From NCBI RefSeq assembly GCF_000005505.3, contig NC_016135.3, positions 13,610,613 to 13,674,612 of the forward strand: a DNA stretch of 64,000 nt, read 5' to 3'. The translations under genes were made by a program, and so were the position numbers. Under the pieces are notes generated by a model, which searched no databases, was not told where the DNA came from, and was given only the letters and a program-made list of their open reading frames with translations. How positions within the stretch are numbered: the stretch's first letter is position 1; every line of letters starts with the position of its first letter. This stretch comes from Brachypodium distachyon. Taxonomy: Eukaryota; Streptophyta; Magnoliopsida; Poales; Poaceae. Below, in pieces: positions 23,040-35,777 of this stretch.

Positions 23040-23227
23040 TAGGCACGACCAACTATCTACATCTCACAGCAACTAACTGAGAACAAGAAATATGTGGGTT
23101 GCTCATCGTTGAGTCCATTCTACGGCATTAAAGAAAGATGACTTACGCGAATACATTAATTTGTAAACAAAACGGAATATCATGTACTCTACAACTAAAG
23201 ACTTGACATAATCAAAATAGTGCCAAC

Positions 23228-23969
23228 GAGTAAATTACAGAAAACAACCATATTAGTGTTAGGCTTTCAACCTTGTGCAATTTTTGGTGACCGTTACTAA
23301 AAATAACCACTTTTTGTGGCACGCCGGCCGTGACAAAATCGCACCAATTGCTAGGTTTAGAGTGTTTGACATTGATTCCGACGGGACTAGGCCACCTGTC
23401 GGGCCATCGTGGCAACATGCGAACTCCCCCACTAATATGACCACAAGTCAATGGAAAAATCGTAAATGGCCATATCCATAGGAAAAAACACACCGTCTTC
23501 ACCACCTCTGGCGGCGGCGGGAGGCCCTAGTGGCACCCGTGCTCGCATTGGCCGTTGAGGGACAGCCCAAACGTGAGTCGGACCGCGAAAGCGAAAGTTC
23601 GCCATCGGCGTCCTACCCTCTACGGCGGAAACTACGAGGCCACCGCCAAAGGAGGTGGCGGTGGTCGTGGCGATGAGAGGGGGGGGGGTGCGGCTACTTC
23701 TACCGGTAGTAATGACGTCATTTGTTTTTTGCTATGGCTCTTTTTGGTTTCCCCTTGGACTTGTTGTGATATTAGCTGGAGAGCTCAGCTCTTGCCGTGC
23801 TGCCCGATAGGTAGGCCAGTCCTGTCGGAATCGGCGTCAAACGCTCCAAACATAGCAATTTATGCGACAGTCACCACGTGCCACAAAAGTGTTTTTTTAG
23901 TAACCATAACAAAAATGGCACCGAGTTGAAAACCTAGTCACTAGTGTGTTTGTTTTATGTAATTTACTC
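23228..23969. mobile_element. Mutator-like element with long TIRs, non-autonomous
   Basis: Long imperfect inverted repeats of roughly 250 bases run inward from GAGTAAATTACAGAAAACAA (left) and GAGTAAATTACATAAAACAA (right, read inward). Shared inner segments include TTTTTG..ACTAAAAA..CACTTTTGTGGCACG and GATTCCGAC. Flanks TAGTGCCAAC (23218-23227) and TAGCGCCGAC (23970-23979) agree at 8 of 10 positions and fit a decayed Mutator target duplication. The GC-rich core at about 23500-23700 encodes no transposase and could be captured host sequence (Pack-MULE type). Confidence 0.82.
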
Positions 23970-24369
23970 TAGCGCCGACACATAATTATGGCAGAAACTA
24001 GGATAACCAGCCTCGAAGTGTCAGGATTACCGCAAAACATACGATCTTAATCTTTTCTTTGTTTACCTATATGTCTAGGTTATCGTATTTTCCCTTAAAA
24101 CATGAATTTTTAATTGATCAAAATATATAACTTAAGTTAGATTGTTCATCAAATATTTATCCTGGTGTGTTCTCTCTCTCTTTAACTATGACTTTTTGAA
24201 AAAGAGTTATGATGAATCATTTTTTGTTTGCAAAGAACTTTCTTTTTGTTTGCGGGTAAAAGAACTTTTAGTTTTACTCAAGTACTGATAATTCAGAATA
24301 AAAACTTCCAACTTTGCTTTTTAAGGATGGAGAACCGTGGTACTTTTGATAATTTGTTAGCTTGTCATA

Positions 24370-24460
24370 CTTCCTTCAATTCTAAATTCTTATCGTGGTG
24401 TCGTGGTTTTGGTTCAAATTACCATGACATCACGATAAGAATTTAGGATCGTAGAGAGCA
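24370..24460. mobile_element. Degenerate Stowaway MITE
   Basis: CTTCCTTCAATTCTAAATTC pairs with GAATTTAGGATCGTAGAGAG. The inner arms TTCTTATCGTGGTGTC and the complementary GACATCACGATAAGAA are better kept than the ends. Confidence 0.7.
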
Positions 24461-24827
24461 GTAAACCAGAAATAAAAATGGTCCGTCAGAGGATAAAACA
24501 AGTAAAATATGCTAGAAACATAATTACCACGATCCAGTTTACTGCCAACCTAGATTAGTGTAAATTTGCCGTCTAAGCGGTCACACACACATCACCTTGT
24601 ACAAATCTGGGTGTACCGATCGGGTGGACCAGACGATTAGACCCCTCAAATTTGTGGCCGTAAATAAACCAGCAGCAGAACACAAAAACACGAACGATCC
24701 TCTCCGGAGGCCATGAGCTGAGCGCCTTCTCTCTTCTCCCCTCCTCGGACACATAGGATTCGGCGCATCGGCCCGTACGGACCTCCCCCGGCTCCCCGCT
24801 TCGATTCCTCCGGATTTCTTGCTCCCC

Positions 24828-27800
24828 ATGGCCTCCCCAGGTATCTAGCCCACCCACTCCATGCGAATTTGTGGATTAATACGGTTAATTTTGTTACTCT
24901 ACCCCGTTGATTTTATTTTTTCTGAAAGAAATCAGCCGTATTCGATATCCATTACGATCCCTGCTCCTCCGCGCACGGGAGATTGCCGCAACCACGAGCC
25001 CCCGGAACGTCGCAGCGATGAAGAAGCCCTTCTCAGCTTCCTCTCCCGTCCCTTCTTCTCTACCGGAGCAAATTTGCTTCTTCCACTCGCTCTCCAGTGC
25101 CCTAGCGCAGTCCACCTTTTGATTACAGATTGAATATCTCTGTAGCGCCGGTGATCCTCCACGCTAAATTCGCTGAGCTGGGCGTGGAATCAATGTCCCA
25201 ACTAATTTGCTGTCGATTCTGTCTGTGTGTGCAATGATATAGTTGGAGCTTTCTCGTTCTCCTCTTTTAAATTTCTCTTGATATCCTTTTTATAAATTTG
25301 CTGCTGGATATGTGACCTACTGGGACCATCGTGGTGTTGACTGGTCATCATTGTTAAATATCGTTTCACCTTTACTGAGTAGTCCGATAGATAGTTTAAC
25401 AAATTCTAAAAGCTTCCTTAGTTGGATCAAACTAATCAGATGATCATCTGTCACAGCACCAAATTGCTTGTAACCCCATTCCCATTATATTTATATTACC
25501 AATCTTAACAAAACACTGCCTAAGTCGGAATTAGGAAGCTTTTTGGTTAAGGGAGATGGACTACCTCTGCTAATGACTAGAACTGAGATGGACTGATGGA
25601 CATTTGGAATATCGATGCCCTGAAGTGTTGGTATAGTGTTTGTTGTTACAAGTACCTCTACCAAGGGCATAATTCAAATCGACATTCTACAAGGCACATC
25701 GATAACATGGTGCAATGTTTTAGTGTTTTTTATTAGAAGTACCTGTACCAAGGGTTAGAAGTCAGCGAGATTCGACAAGGTCAGAAGGCACATTGAGGTC
25801 ATGATGTGTCGTTGAAGTTGTTATTCTGTATCAAGAATTATAGAAAAAAATAAAGTGGCTAAACTAGGGTGCAAATTGCTTATGGAATTTGCAAGGTTTA
25901 TGTTGTTCTAAAGCTTAGTTTTGGAATGCATAAATATATCTCATAATGCTGATTCTGATGTCGTGATGGAGTTAAGTTATTATTTGATATTTCTGTTGTG
26001 GTGGATTATGTTATCTTGAGAGTGGTGAAGGTGAAGCCGAAGCTGCAGAGATGGACCAAACATTCACTTAACGCTGCTAGTTCACTTATATCATAGAAAG
26101 TTCTGCGTGCAGTAACTATCACAGTCGCAGGCCTGTTTATTTTTGTTGCAGGATTTTGGATCAGTTCTCAGTTGTCACTGCTCACTTTGGCAAACTTACG
26201 TGATATGTTAATATCTTACCATGCAGAAATCTCCATTGATATCTGCCCAGAGTTTAACACGTTTGAACATTTAAGAAGCACGAGATATATTGCAACAGAT
26301 AGACCATGGCTGAGTAAGTACAACTGAAGTTAAAGCTGGAATTGAAGATTGTTTGTCCCTTCTTGAATTGGAGATTAACAAGCTTTGTCCCTTCTGCTTT
26401 TTTATTTGCTTCACAGAACTATATGGAGTAAGAGTCCAGCCTGTATCACCATTCAGCAGTTTGAGCAGTTCACCTGATCTGGCACTCATTCACCAGTGCT
26501 TACCTGATGAACTGCTTTTCGAGGTGATGATTATATATTGACTAAGGACCAATTTTTTTTCATCTTTTGATCCATGAATTTTAAATACTGTGCTAATCAT
26601 TTTCTGTTCCATTAGTAATTATGTACTTCTGTTCTCAGTATGTTCCGTTTAAAAATGCTGTCAAAGTTTTAAGACTTTGACCACTAATATAGAAAGAACT
26701 TTTTAGATTCGTGGCACGGAAATGATGTTAGTGGATTTGTTACAGGAGTACTTCTAGTTCTATATCTTTTTGCTAACATATATTTAGAAAAAATAGCAGC
26801 CAAATGTTTTTATTTGAGACCATTTAACATTTTAATCTCCAAAACAACAAGTAAAAAAGAAATGACGATTTATTTCCTTGTAAGTATATAAATATCGCTA
26901 TGTAAGTGTCACAACATTAGCATGTATGGCATTGATTGACCATAACGTAAGTTTCTCTTTCACTCGGTACCTCATTCTATCATGACATCAGTGTAAAAAA
27001 AAACCTATTATATTATATCACATTGGTCAATAAATTTTGCTTTCGTTAACTGTTTTGTGGCAATGTTTTCAACAGATCTTTGCAAGAATGAGCCCATATA
27101 CTTTAGGGAGGGCTGCTACTGTCTGCCGCAAGTGGAAATATACTGCACGAAATCCTACATTGTGGCGGAACGCTTGCCTCAAAACCTGGCAGGTTAGTGC
27201 ACATTTTTATTTTAGTATTTGGTTTGCATAGTTTTTTCTCAAACATCTGATTTGTTTTCTATTAAAGAGGAATGGAACGGAGGCAAACTACAGGTTGTTG
27301 CAGTTGTTGTATGATTCTTCTTGGAGGAAAATGTGGACGCAGAGACCAAGAATTCGAAATGATGGTAAATATTCAAGAAGCAGTTCCGAATTTGATCATA
27401 TGATATGGCTCAGTGAAATCATATTTATTCGAATAGACAAAGTGTTTTGAAGATTTATATCTTTACTTTTTAATCTGTTTAACCTGACCAGGTGTTACCT
27501 CAGAAATTCCGATTATTACCGATTTTTGCGAAATGGTCAGCATGAAAACAATGTAACTTATTAGGGGAACTTCCTTCATATCGTTGTGTCAGTTACTGTG
27601 CCATAAGTAAAAATTCTTGTGAAGTGCTCGTTAGATTCGCATCACTGTCTAAACATTTTTTTGTGTGTGTGCGCGCATCCGCTTAGCTTTGCACACTTTA
27701 TGTTTTGGGGTGTCATGAGCAGTACACCGACACATACATGTTAGTATAACCTGCAGTGAGCAGGCTATTCAAGGTATATTTAGGTTGTTCAAGTATGCAT

Positions 27801-29471
27801 TCATGTTTAACTGCTTATAGTGGTGGATTCTCCCACTCTTGTTGAGAAGCATCATTTACGTTTTTAGCACTTGTCCTAATGTATTCTAGAAAAAAAAAGT
27901 ATTCTAGAAAACTTTGTCCTAATGCACAGATATAGTTGTAGTGATCCGTGATAAATACTTAAACTTTTAAAGGACCAGCTGAAAGGCATTCCTTTAATTT
28001 TTTCAATGTCGTGTTATTTCTGTGTAATTGCTAGAGCATTTAGTATTGTGGTTGTACTTTATACTGACTTTTCATACTCAATGCTTCTTCAGGTCTCTAT
28101 GTTAGTAGGAACACATATATCCATACTGGAGTTACAGAATGGCAGTTCAAGAAAACTGTCAATGTGGTATGGTGGCACTCTATATGTCTTTTAGAACAAG
28201 GATTTTTTTTTGCTCAAAGGCATAACTCTAATCATTAATGATATATTATTGGTCTGGTGCATGCCTAAAAACTTAGTTCTTCATGTCGTTCGGTAGCTGG
28301 CTTGTTTTGCTTCCAGCATCAAGGTTTTAATTCCTGTTTTTAAGTTAAATTTCCTTTTGAACCTCGTTCTCTGTTATGAGAGTAATGGACTTCGGCCTCT
28401 GTGGCGGGTGTCTGGAACTTTTTAACTACTCCCTCCGTCCAGAAATAAGTGACTTGGATTTGTATGAGAATCTATACAAATCCAAATCACTTATTTCCGG
28501 ACGGAGGGAGTATTATATTATTGAAATTTTTATTGTGGTGTTCATTAGTAATATTTGTTGATGCTGTCTACTATTGTTTCCTAGTTGGTTGCACTTGCAT
28601 TAGTTATACTTTCCTTTTGGCTTCAGGTTTGCTACTACCGTTACTTGAGATTCTTTCCAAGCGGGAAGTTCCTGTACAAGGTGCCTATTTAAACCCTTTC
28701 TTTGGTCAATGATATGGTTTATTGTTAGTGAAACATCGTTTGATGTTCTCTTTCCTGCGATGAGCAGATTTCCCCACAGAAAGTTAAAGATGTTGTCAAG
28801 TACATGCATTTCCGAGCATCAAAAGGAGATTGTGTGTTTAAAGGTGACTACACACTATCAGGGGATGGCCAGGTGAAAAAAGATTAAGACTATTAATTCT
28901 TGGTACTATGCATCTTGCTAATTTTAGTTTATCTTTCCTGGATGCAGATAGAAATGGCACTCCTATATCCAGGGCATCGCTACACACTTGTTAGGATGCG
29001 CCTTAGGTATTTTGACTTAAAACTTCTGTATAGGTGTTGATAATGATCGACTGTTCCTTATCTTCAATTTTTGCATGAACATCCCGCAGGGTTAGAGGCA
29101 CTACAATTGGCGCAAATAATAGGCTAGATGTCTTAAAGATCTTAACCACGGGGGTGAATGGAACTGAACTGAGAAACTGGAAAGGCAACATACTTGAACT
29201 TGTTGAGGGCTGGGGGGAGGATGAGACGCATGACCCAGACGTGCCTGCTGTTTCCCACAGCAGGGGTTTGACTCCCTTTGTGTTTGTTCCATTTGAGGAG
29301 GTATGTCATGCTGCTGCCAAGTGTGTGCTCTGTGCTGCACTATTCCATGGTGACAAAAACTTCGTTTCAGGGGCCAGCCGGACCTTGTGAACTAATTTCT
29401 TGCATTTCCAGGCTGATACTTCAGTGCTAAACTTACCAGTGGAGAAGATGGATTACTTCGTCCCTGGGTGA
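24828..29471 (+). CDS. F-box protein, FBXO9-like
   Basis: This protein is a likely substrate receptor of an SCF (Skp1-cullin-F-box) ubiquitin ligase. Eleven exons give 327 residues with every phase consistent: 24828-24840, 26227-26313, 26417-26523, 27076-27192, 27268-27364, 28093-28166, 28627-28680, 28768-28872, 28948-29006, 29090-29300 and 29412-29471. The F-box is [19 protein letters not shown], then [18 protein letters not shown] (about residues 62-105). The conserved C-terminal region follows: [47 protein letters not shown], then [12 protein letters not shown] and [20 protein letters not shown]. This matches the FBXO9 family of plants and animals. The 13-base first exon is a weak point of the model: it relies on MASP joining EISID in phase. 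Substrates are unknown from sequence. Confidence 0.9.
28429..28510. mobile_element. Stowaway MITE, 82 bp, in intron 6 of the F-box gene
   Basis: CTCCCTCCGTCCAGAAATAA pairs with TTATTTCCGGACGGAGGGAG; arms continue to AATC(T/C)ATACAAATCC and TA flanks both sides. It is nearly a perfect hairpin and lies 116 bases before the exon 7 acceptor. Confidence 0.92.
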
Positions 29472-30245
29472 GCACCTCATGAAGACAGAGCACTATGATA
29501 GAGAATGGGGATGATCGATAATCTCATTCCAGGCTGGGTTGATGTTAGAACAAAATGTACATACTAGTACTTGTTTTATTTCCTTTTCTGGGTTGCAGGT
29601 ATGTTGTTGCATCTTTATATGCTATGTATGTTGTTACTTTCTAGCGGGCCAGAAAATAACCACCATGTTTAGGGTGGAGGCATGCCCCCAGCCCCGCAAC
29701 AAAGTTATGTGTAATTGGCTGGGAGGTATGTTGGCCTGGGAGGTATTCCAGGCTAGATATCATGAAGCCTGGACAAAGCTATGCATAATTGCCGGTATCA
29801 ATCGTTGTCTATTTGAATAATTTTGTGCCTGGCTATTAATATCATGGCATGGGAATCACAGCAAATACTATGGTTCTATATGATCTCTGAACATGTATAA
29901 TTGATTGCTGAATAATCACAGCATAACACATGGATATGCTGGCTCTCGTAATCTTTTGCTCGCAGTATCAAGAAAGTTAGACGTACGGCAAAGCAGTTTC
30001 TGATCTACTGACGTTTGGACACATCAAAAGTTCCAACCACATCAAATGTTGTTTAAACCTCTAGCATCGGCCATATAATTCAGTTACATAAAAACTGCTG
30101 ATGAGTCCTGAGGATATCAACTCCCGCGACGAAGAGCTTACAACAAGAGGCATGGTGTTGACGCCAGTGTGGTGCCATTCAGCTGCTTATTCAGAGAAAT
30201 ATATGCATAACAGTTGAGCACAGGCAGAGCCTTTTAGTGAATGTG

Positions 30246-31059
30246 CTACATGCTACTGCTGGTGTTGCTGGGTTTGGGTTCGTCGTCCTTGCAGAGGAGC
30301 TCGTTCCACGCCGGATTGCGAGGGAGGTACGTGTCCTACAAGTTCAGAAAACAGGCGTCAAGATTCAGGAATTCCAACGACTGAAGACAGTATGCAAAAG
30401 GAGAAACGCATCGAGACTATTTGAGAAACAGTGTCAATTTTCGAAAAGAAGAATCACGTAACAATAGCCAAACTAGCTAGAGTTGTGGTTGAGACGTTTG
30501 ACCTGTAAAAGATCCAAGCTTTTAAATCATCGAGTTCCGTGTCCACGCAGCTCAAGAACAGTTATCAATTACTCCCAGGATTTCAATTTCCCCTAATCGC
30601 TATAGCTACTACTGATAAATCAATTAGAACTCCATATTCCCTTTTTGCAGCAGATGAGTTAGCGCCGCCCAATTACTCGAAAACTCGAGGAGCGAGAACT
30701 GATTTGGACTCGGGGAGGCGAGGAGTGTTCAGGGTTAGGGAAGAGGATAGGTTAATTACGGAGATGTAGGAGCAGGTGGGGATGACGCGCAAGCCGTGGC
30801 GCCGCGCGTGGGCGAAGGCGGCGTCGCAGAGGCGCGAGGCGAGGCCCCGCCCGCGCTTGCTCCCCGGCACGTACGTGTGCACCATGACCATCGCCGCCGA
30901 CGCCGGGGTCGCGCCGCCGGAGGATGCTCGCGGCAGGGCGACGAGGCGGTACTGGAGGAAAGCCCTGCCGTCGGGCGTCTCGAACCTCCGCGCCTCCTCC
31001 CTCCACACGATGCTGTCCTCCGCCGCTTCCCGCTCGCCGGCGCCGCCCTCCTTCGCCAT
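30246..31059 (-). CDS. Small GNAT-fold N-acetyltransferase (YidJ/NATD1-like)
   Basis: Two exons, 31059-30760 and 30335-30246, both in phase 0, give 129 residues. The acetyl-CoA binding loop is VPGSKRGRGLASRLCDAAF (residues about 66-84), the Q/RxxGxG/A-type signature of GCN5-related acetyltransferases. The rest (FLQYRLVALP, ARRHGLRVIPTCSYIS, then DTYLPRNPAWNELL) fits the short single-domain group (Acetyltransf_CG/NATD1). Exon 1 is very GC-rich and opens long frames on the other strand; these are shadows. The substrate is unknown for this family in plants. The gene ends 29 codons into exon 2 with a Ser-rich tail. Confidence 0.88.
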
Positions 31060-31702
31060 CGCGGTAGGCTGCTGTGTTTTTCTTTCTTTCGTGTCCTTTT
31101 TTGGGATTCCAAAGCAGTACTAGCTTTATGGGGGCGTCATGCTTTGGTAAGGAAAAAAGGGGGCCAATGAGAAGCAAAGTATACCCGCCATACAGCCAGT
31201 ATATGCAGACAACAAGCAAGGAATCAATCGTGCCTTCTTTACTTAGAGAAAGGGGATTTGTTCAGAAGCCAAACTGCCAAGGCTTATGTGCTGCAGCGTC
31301 AGAGGACGACAAACCATATTACTCCTGCATATCTTGCACCCCCTGCTCTGAGTGATTTGGGACTCATACTAGCAGTAGCAGGAGCAGATCGATCGCAGTA
31401 CTTCAAATTGTTGACATCAAGTTTCATTTCTCAAAAGCTACTCGTGTTAAGGTACGTACGATCTAGTAAAAGGTACTAGTTGCATTCGCTACTGCTTGCT
31501 TCCTTTCTTGGTGCCATCAGCATTGTTATGCCGAAAATTGCATGGAGCACTACTTTTAGATGATGGTGAAACAGAAACCTAACATGTTATTGTTTCTGTT
31601 CCGTATGTAGGTTGTGGCGACAAATCTTCAAATGACGGGTTAGGATTAATTGATGAACTCGCTGCTGCTTTTCTTTCCTGGTCTTCCACAGAGGACTTCG
31701 TC

Positions 31703-34700
31703 ATGGATATTCCTACAGAGGTTTACTAATTAATTTTTTTGGAAGAGTTCACTAAATGACTAACGTGTATTTTGCGATAACAAATTAGCAGATGGCATTC
31801 TTTTATCTAATTTATTTCTTGAGACTTTTACGGCTGTGTATGATATTTCATCACATCAACCCTGAATGATGATGCATGTTGTATATATAAATAGTTCTAT
31901 CTCGATTAGGTCTTGGAGAATGGTTTCTGTAATAATACTGCAACACCTGCACCTCACGAAACCTATCCACCGGCAGGCGGGTCCTAGCACCCAGCAGCCT
32001 CGGTGGTGACTTACTGGTCTACCTCCCGCTAAAAAAAAAAAACTTACAGGTTTACCAAGTCCGTAAGTATAGACAATTTAGAAACAAAAAAATAGCGGGC
32101 CAGACCCGTAGGCCCAGCCAACTCATCTAGAATGCCGACGCTCGCCGACGCCGCACTCCTTCTCAGGCCACGGTTGCCGCTCGCCGGCGTCGACGCAGAC
32201 CCTGAGCAGGCGGACAAGTGTCGTGGCATTGCCGTTCCTCGCGGTGTCGTGCTTGATGGCGACCTCGTAGCCGTCAGCAAGTGATGCGCCACCGAGGGTG
32301 AAGTCGGCTTGGCATTGATGCGCCAGACGCCGTGGGAGCTGCTTCTGTCGTGAATCGGAAGAGATCGAGGAGAAGATCAAGAGGAATCTAAGAGTGAGAG
32401 GGGGGGACTGGGGGAGGGGGTGGGGGGCATTTAGGACTGTTGTAATTATGTGGCTAGTTCACTTATGCTCCTGTTATTTGTTCATGTATATGTATTCAGA
32501 ACATATGTTGGTACGAGCTAGATTAAAGCTGCTGCTGCTAGCAAACACTGTCTAACTCAATTACAACTTTTTTAATTCAGGGAATTTGCTTTACCGATGT
32601 TGGTGGTGCCGCAGAGTGGATAATTTGGTATCTTCAGTACATCGACAACAGGGTCATATATTTTGATGGTTGGAGTGGATTCGGGGCATCGGCTGTTCTT
32701 AGATCCATAGCAGATGTGCTTCCATCTTGCAGACCATCTTGGTCAGTATGCTTTGACAGGATAATTCACATAGACTGCTCGGTGTGGAAAAATAGAAGGG
32801 AAATGCAGAGGGTAATTGCAGAAGAGCTCAAACTTGACCGCTCGGTGATGGCCATTCTAGATGAGGCAGATGAAAACGATGATTTTTGGGGAATACCGGA
32901 AAGCTCAAGGAACGAGATGTTAGGTGTTTCAAGAGAAATTTATAGAACTCTGAAGGACAATAGGTTTGTGGCGATTTTTCATAACGGAAGTGACAGCGAG
33001 GTTGATTTATATAGTTGTGGTGTTCCTCCATTTGGCAAGTTTGGTGACAACTTTTTGATATGGACATTCGGAAGGAGGTTTTTAACCATAAAAGACCATG
33101 ACCATGGAAAACAAAAACTAGTAGAAAAATTGAGGCTCACCCATTTTTTGCTTTACGACAGAATACGATATTTAACTGGTGATCAGTATTATGCAGTCCT
33201 ATGTAAAGAGCCTGTCGCAATAGCTGCAGGCATGGACCCGACAATGGTCGCAGATTGTCATATGTATGAACTATTCATGCATTGTAGCTTTGACACCACC
33301 ACTAAATCTGATTGGGCTGGACATTTTCCAAACTATTTGATATGTGACGGGATACTGCAAGAGGACACAGCAAGGGAGATAAGCAAGGTGTTACATAGAG
33401 AGATAACTTGGGAGTCTGATGCTTCTTTGCTTGAGGATGTGCTTATAAAGTTCAAGAAACATTTAAAGATTCCATTGCTGGTACTTAAAGAGAATGATGC
33501 ATATGAAGAAGGGCCATACCGTTGGATTTCAATCACATCAACAGATATAACAGTACATGGTATGCAACATATACCTGCAGAGGCATCATCTTTCTTATTG
33601 GCAAGTAAAAGATCTGCACCCCCACTAGCATTACCAAATGGTTTGTTTGCCCGTTCCAGCAAGCTTGGTGTGCTAATTCTCCGTTGTTGTTCATTCGATT
33701 TTGCATCACCTCCTTTTGTAGAATGCAATAGCCTAAGGTTCCTTGGAGTGGATCGTTGTATCAATGACCAAACATATGAAAGAGAGGATCATACTGAATG
33801 GCCATGCCTGAATACCTTGTGGGTGCTGGACCTACGTTTCACTGCTTGGAATGAAATCCTATCTGAAGAAAAGATTGATCTCATGGCCAACACAAGAGAG
33901 CTAAACATAGAGGGAGACATGTGTTGGCAATACACAACTCGCTTACAAGACCGGCTACCTAACCTTCAGAAACTCCGGATAATCAAGCCTACACAAAGAC
34001 CAGAGGCAACAACAAACACATGCAACTCCTTCGTACACAAGACAAAGCTAGAGATACTTGACTTGTCTGGCAATAGTGAGATGGAAACTCTACCAAATAG
34101 CCTATCTAAGGCAAGCAGCCTTCAGGTTCTTGTCCTTGACGGTTGCATTGGACTCGAAGATGTTGTTCTGCCTGATGGGCTTCCACACTTGCTAAGGTCA
34201 TTCAGCTTTGACGGCTATGGGCCATCATCCCAATGGACACCAGCCCTTGAGCTACCTCCAAAACATTTTCGTCCATCTACTACAGCAGATAAGAAGGAGA
34301 TCAATGTCTCCAAGATCTCCCTAGAAGGCTGCACACACTTGGAGAACTTCTTCATTCGTGGATTAGCCAATCTTCTTGAACTGGACCTTTCTGGAAGTGC
34401 AATCAAGACACTTGATTTTGAAACTATGGTGCTGGAAGTGCCGAGGCTAAAGCGACTATTTCTGCTAGGGTGTGAGCACCTTCGTGCAATACGATGGGGG
34501 GAGAGTGATATCAGCCTGGAGTTGTTGTGCGTAGATACGAGAGCTCAAGTTGGGTGTCCACGACCGTCCCTCAATCAGAATACATCCTCCAGGTTGCAAG
34601 TGTATGCTGTTCTTTCAGATGCGAGACTTGTTCGGTCTTTGAGGCATCCAGTAGATAAGTATATAAGCAGTGGTGGCGACAATAAAGATGTTTACCTTGA

Positions 34701-35777
34701 TATCCATGTCACTTCCTCATCTGTGCACAGTGAGTCTGTTCAATTCGAAGCAATCTGCAAGGAGAAGAAGATTGTCATGTACAGTGGTCAAGTGCAGCGC
34801 CCTGTTGTTCCAGTAGGCATGTACGAAGATATCCTTAGTATGGTTTGTGTTGCCCCGATGCAGGCTTTCCCAGAGCCTCCGGATACCACCAACTTGGATG
34901 GACATATCGAGATTGCTGAAGAGAGCCGTGGCTTGGATGAACATAATTTTTCTGAAATATTGCAACAGCACGCAAGATCACTGCATGTGCACGATGTCTT
35001 CATTGGTGCGGGTTTTGGTGGTCCGGGAGACTGGAACTTGCTCAAACAATGCCGCATGGAGAGGTGCCCCAAATTGGATGTGGTCTTCCCGTATTGGTCA
35101 TACAAATTTGATGAGCTAGAGATCTTCTGGGTGTTGGATCTCCTGATGGTCCGCTGGATTTGCAATAAAATATATTACCACTACGATGTGGATCGTCCGT
35201 TCAGAAATCTGCGCCACCTGCACTTGGGCTCCTGCCCAAGGCTCCAATACGTGCTCCCGGTGTGGTTCTCCTCCTTCCCCAGCTTGGAGACCCTCCACAT
35301 CATCCACTGCGGTGACCTCAAGGATGTCTTCGTGCTGAACTACAATTATCCGGCCAACGGTGTACCATTCCCGAAGCTGACCACCATCCACCTGCACGAT
35401 CTCCCGGCACTGAAGCAGATATGCGAAGTCGACATGGTGGCACCCGCGCTGGAAACCATCAAGATCCGAGGATGCTGGAGCCTGCGCCGGCTGCCGGTCG
35501 TGGAGGCCCGTGGGCCAGGCGTGAAGAAACCAACCGTGGAGATCGAGAAGGACGTGTGGGACAAGCTGGAATGGGACGGCGCGGAGGCCAGCCACTACGA
35601 GGCGCCGGTACATTGTCGCTACTACAAGAAGAAATTGCCCAGGGGCTCCGTCCTCAGGTATACTCTCTGCATAGTTATTAATCCATGTTTTTTTATCAGT
35701 TGTTATACTAACTGCATAATCAGAAACAACTTAGTTCCTAACCTCTTGTTTCTCTGTATCTCACATTGCCTAGGTGA
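31703..35777 (+). CDS. NLR-like protein with degenerate NB-ARC and C-terminal LRRs
   Basis: Proposed exons: 31703-31720 (MDIPTE), 32581-35657 and 35774-35777; the last splice creates AGG-TGA, giving 1032 residues. The start exon is the weakest part. NB-ARC-like motifs are present but altered. The P-loop position reads YFDGWSGFGASAVLRSIA (residues 33-50) and lacks GKT/S. RNBS-A is like FDRIIHIDCSVWKN. Kinase-2 is reduced to FVAIFHNGSDSEVDL, without the usual LDDVW. The RNBS-B position is NFLIWTFGRRF. Leucine-rich repeats follow (LEILDLSGNSEMETLPNSL, LLELDLSGSAIKTLDF and further units to LRRLPVVEA). No N-terminal coiled coil is encoded. Grasses have a family of such P-loop-degenerate NLR-like proteins. 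Nucleotide binding seems unlikely; an immune role is inferred from the family. Confidence 0.83.
32044..32380 (-). other. GC-rich antisense frame inside NLR intron 1
   Basis: Intron 1 of the NLR-like gene contains a GC-rich patch (about 32100-32350) in otherwise AT-rich DNA. A minus-strand frame reads DFTLGGASLADGYEVAIKHD and LVRLLRVCVDAG. It could be a captured or inserted exon fragment. I recognise no family, and there is no start or splice evidence. Confidence 0.25.
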
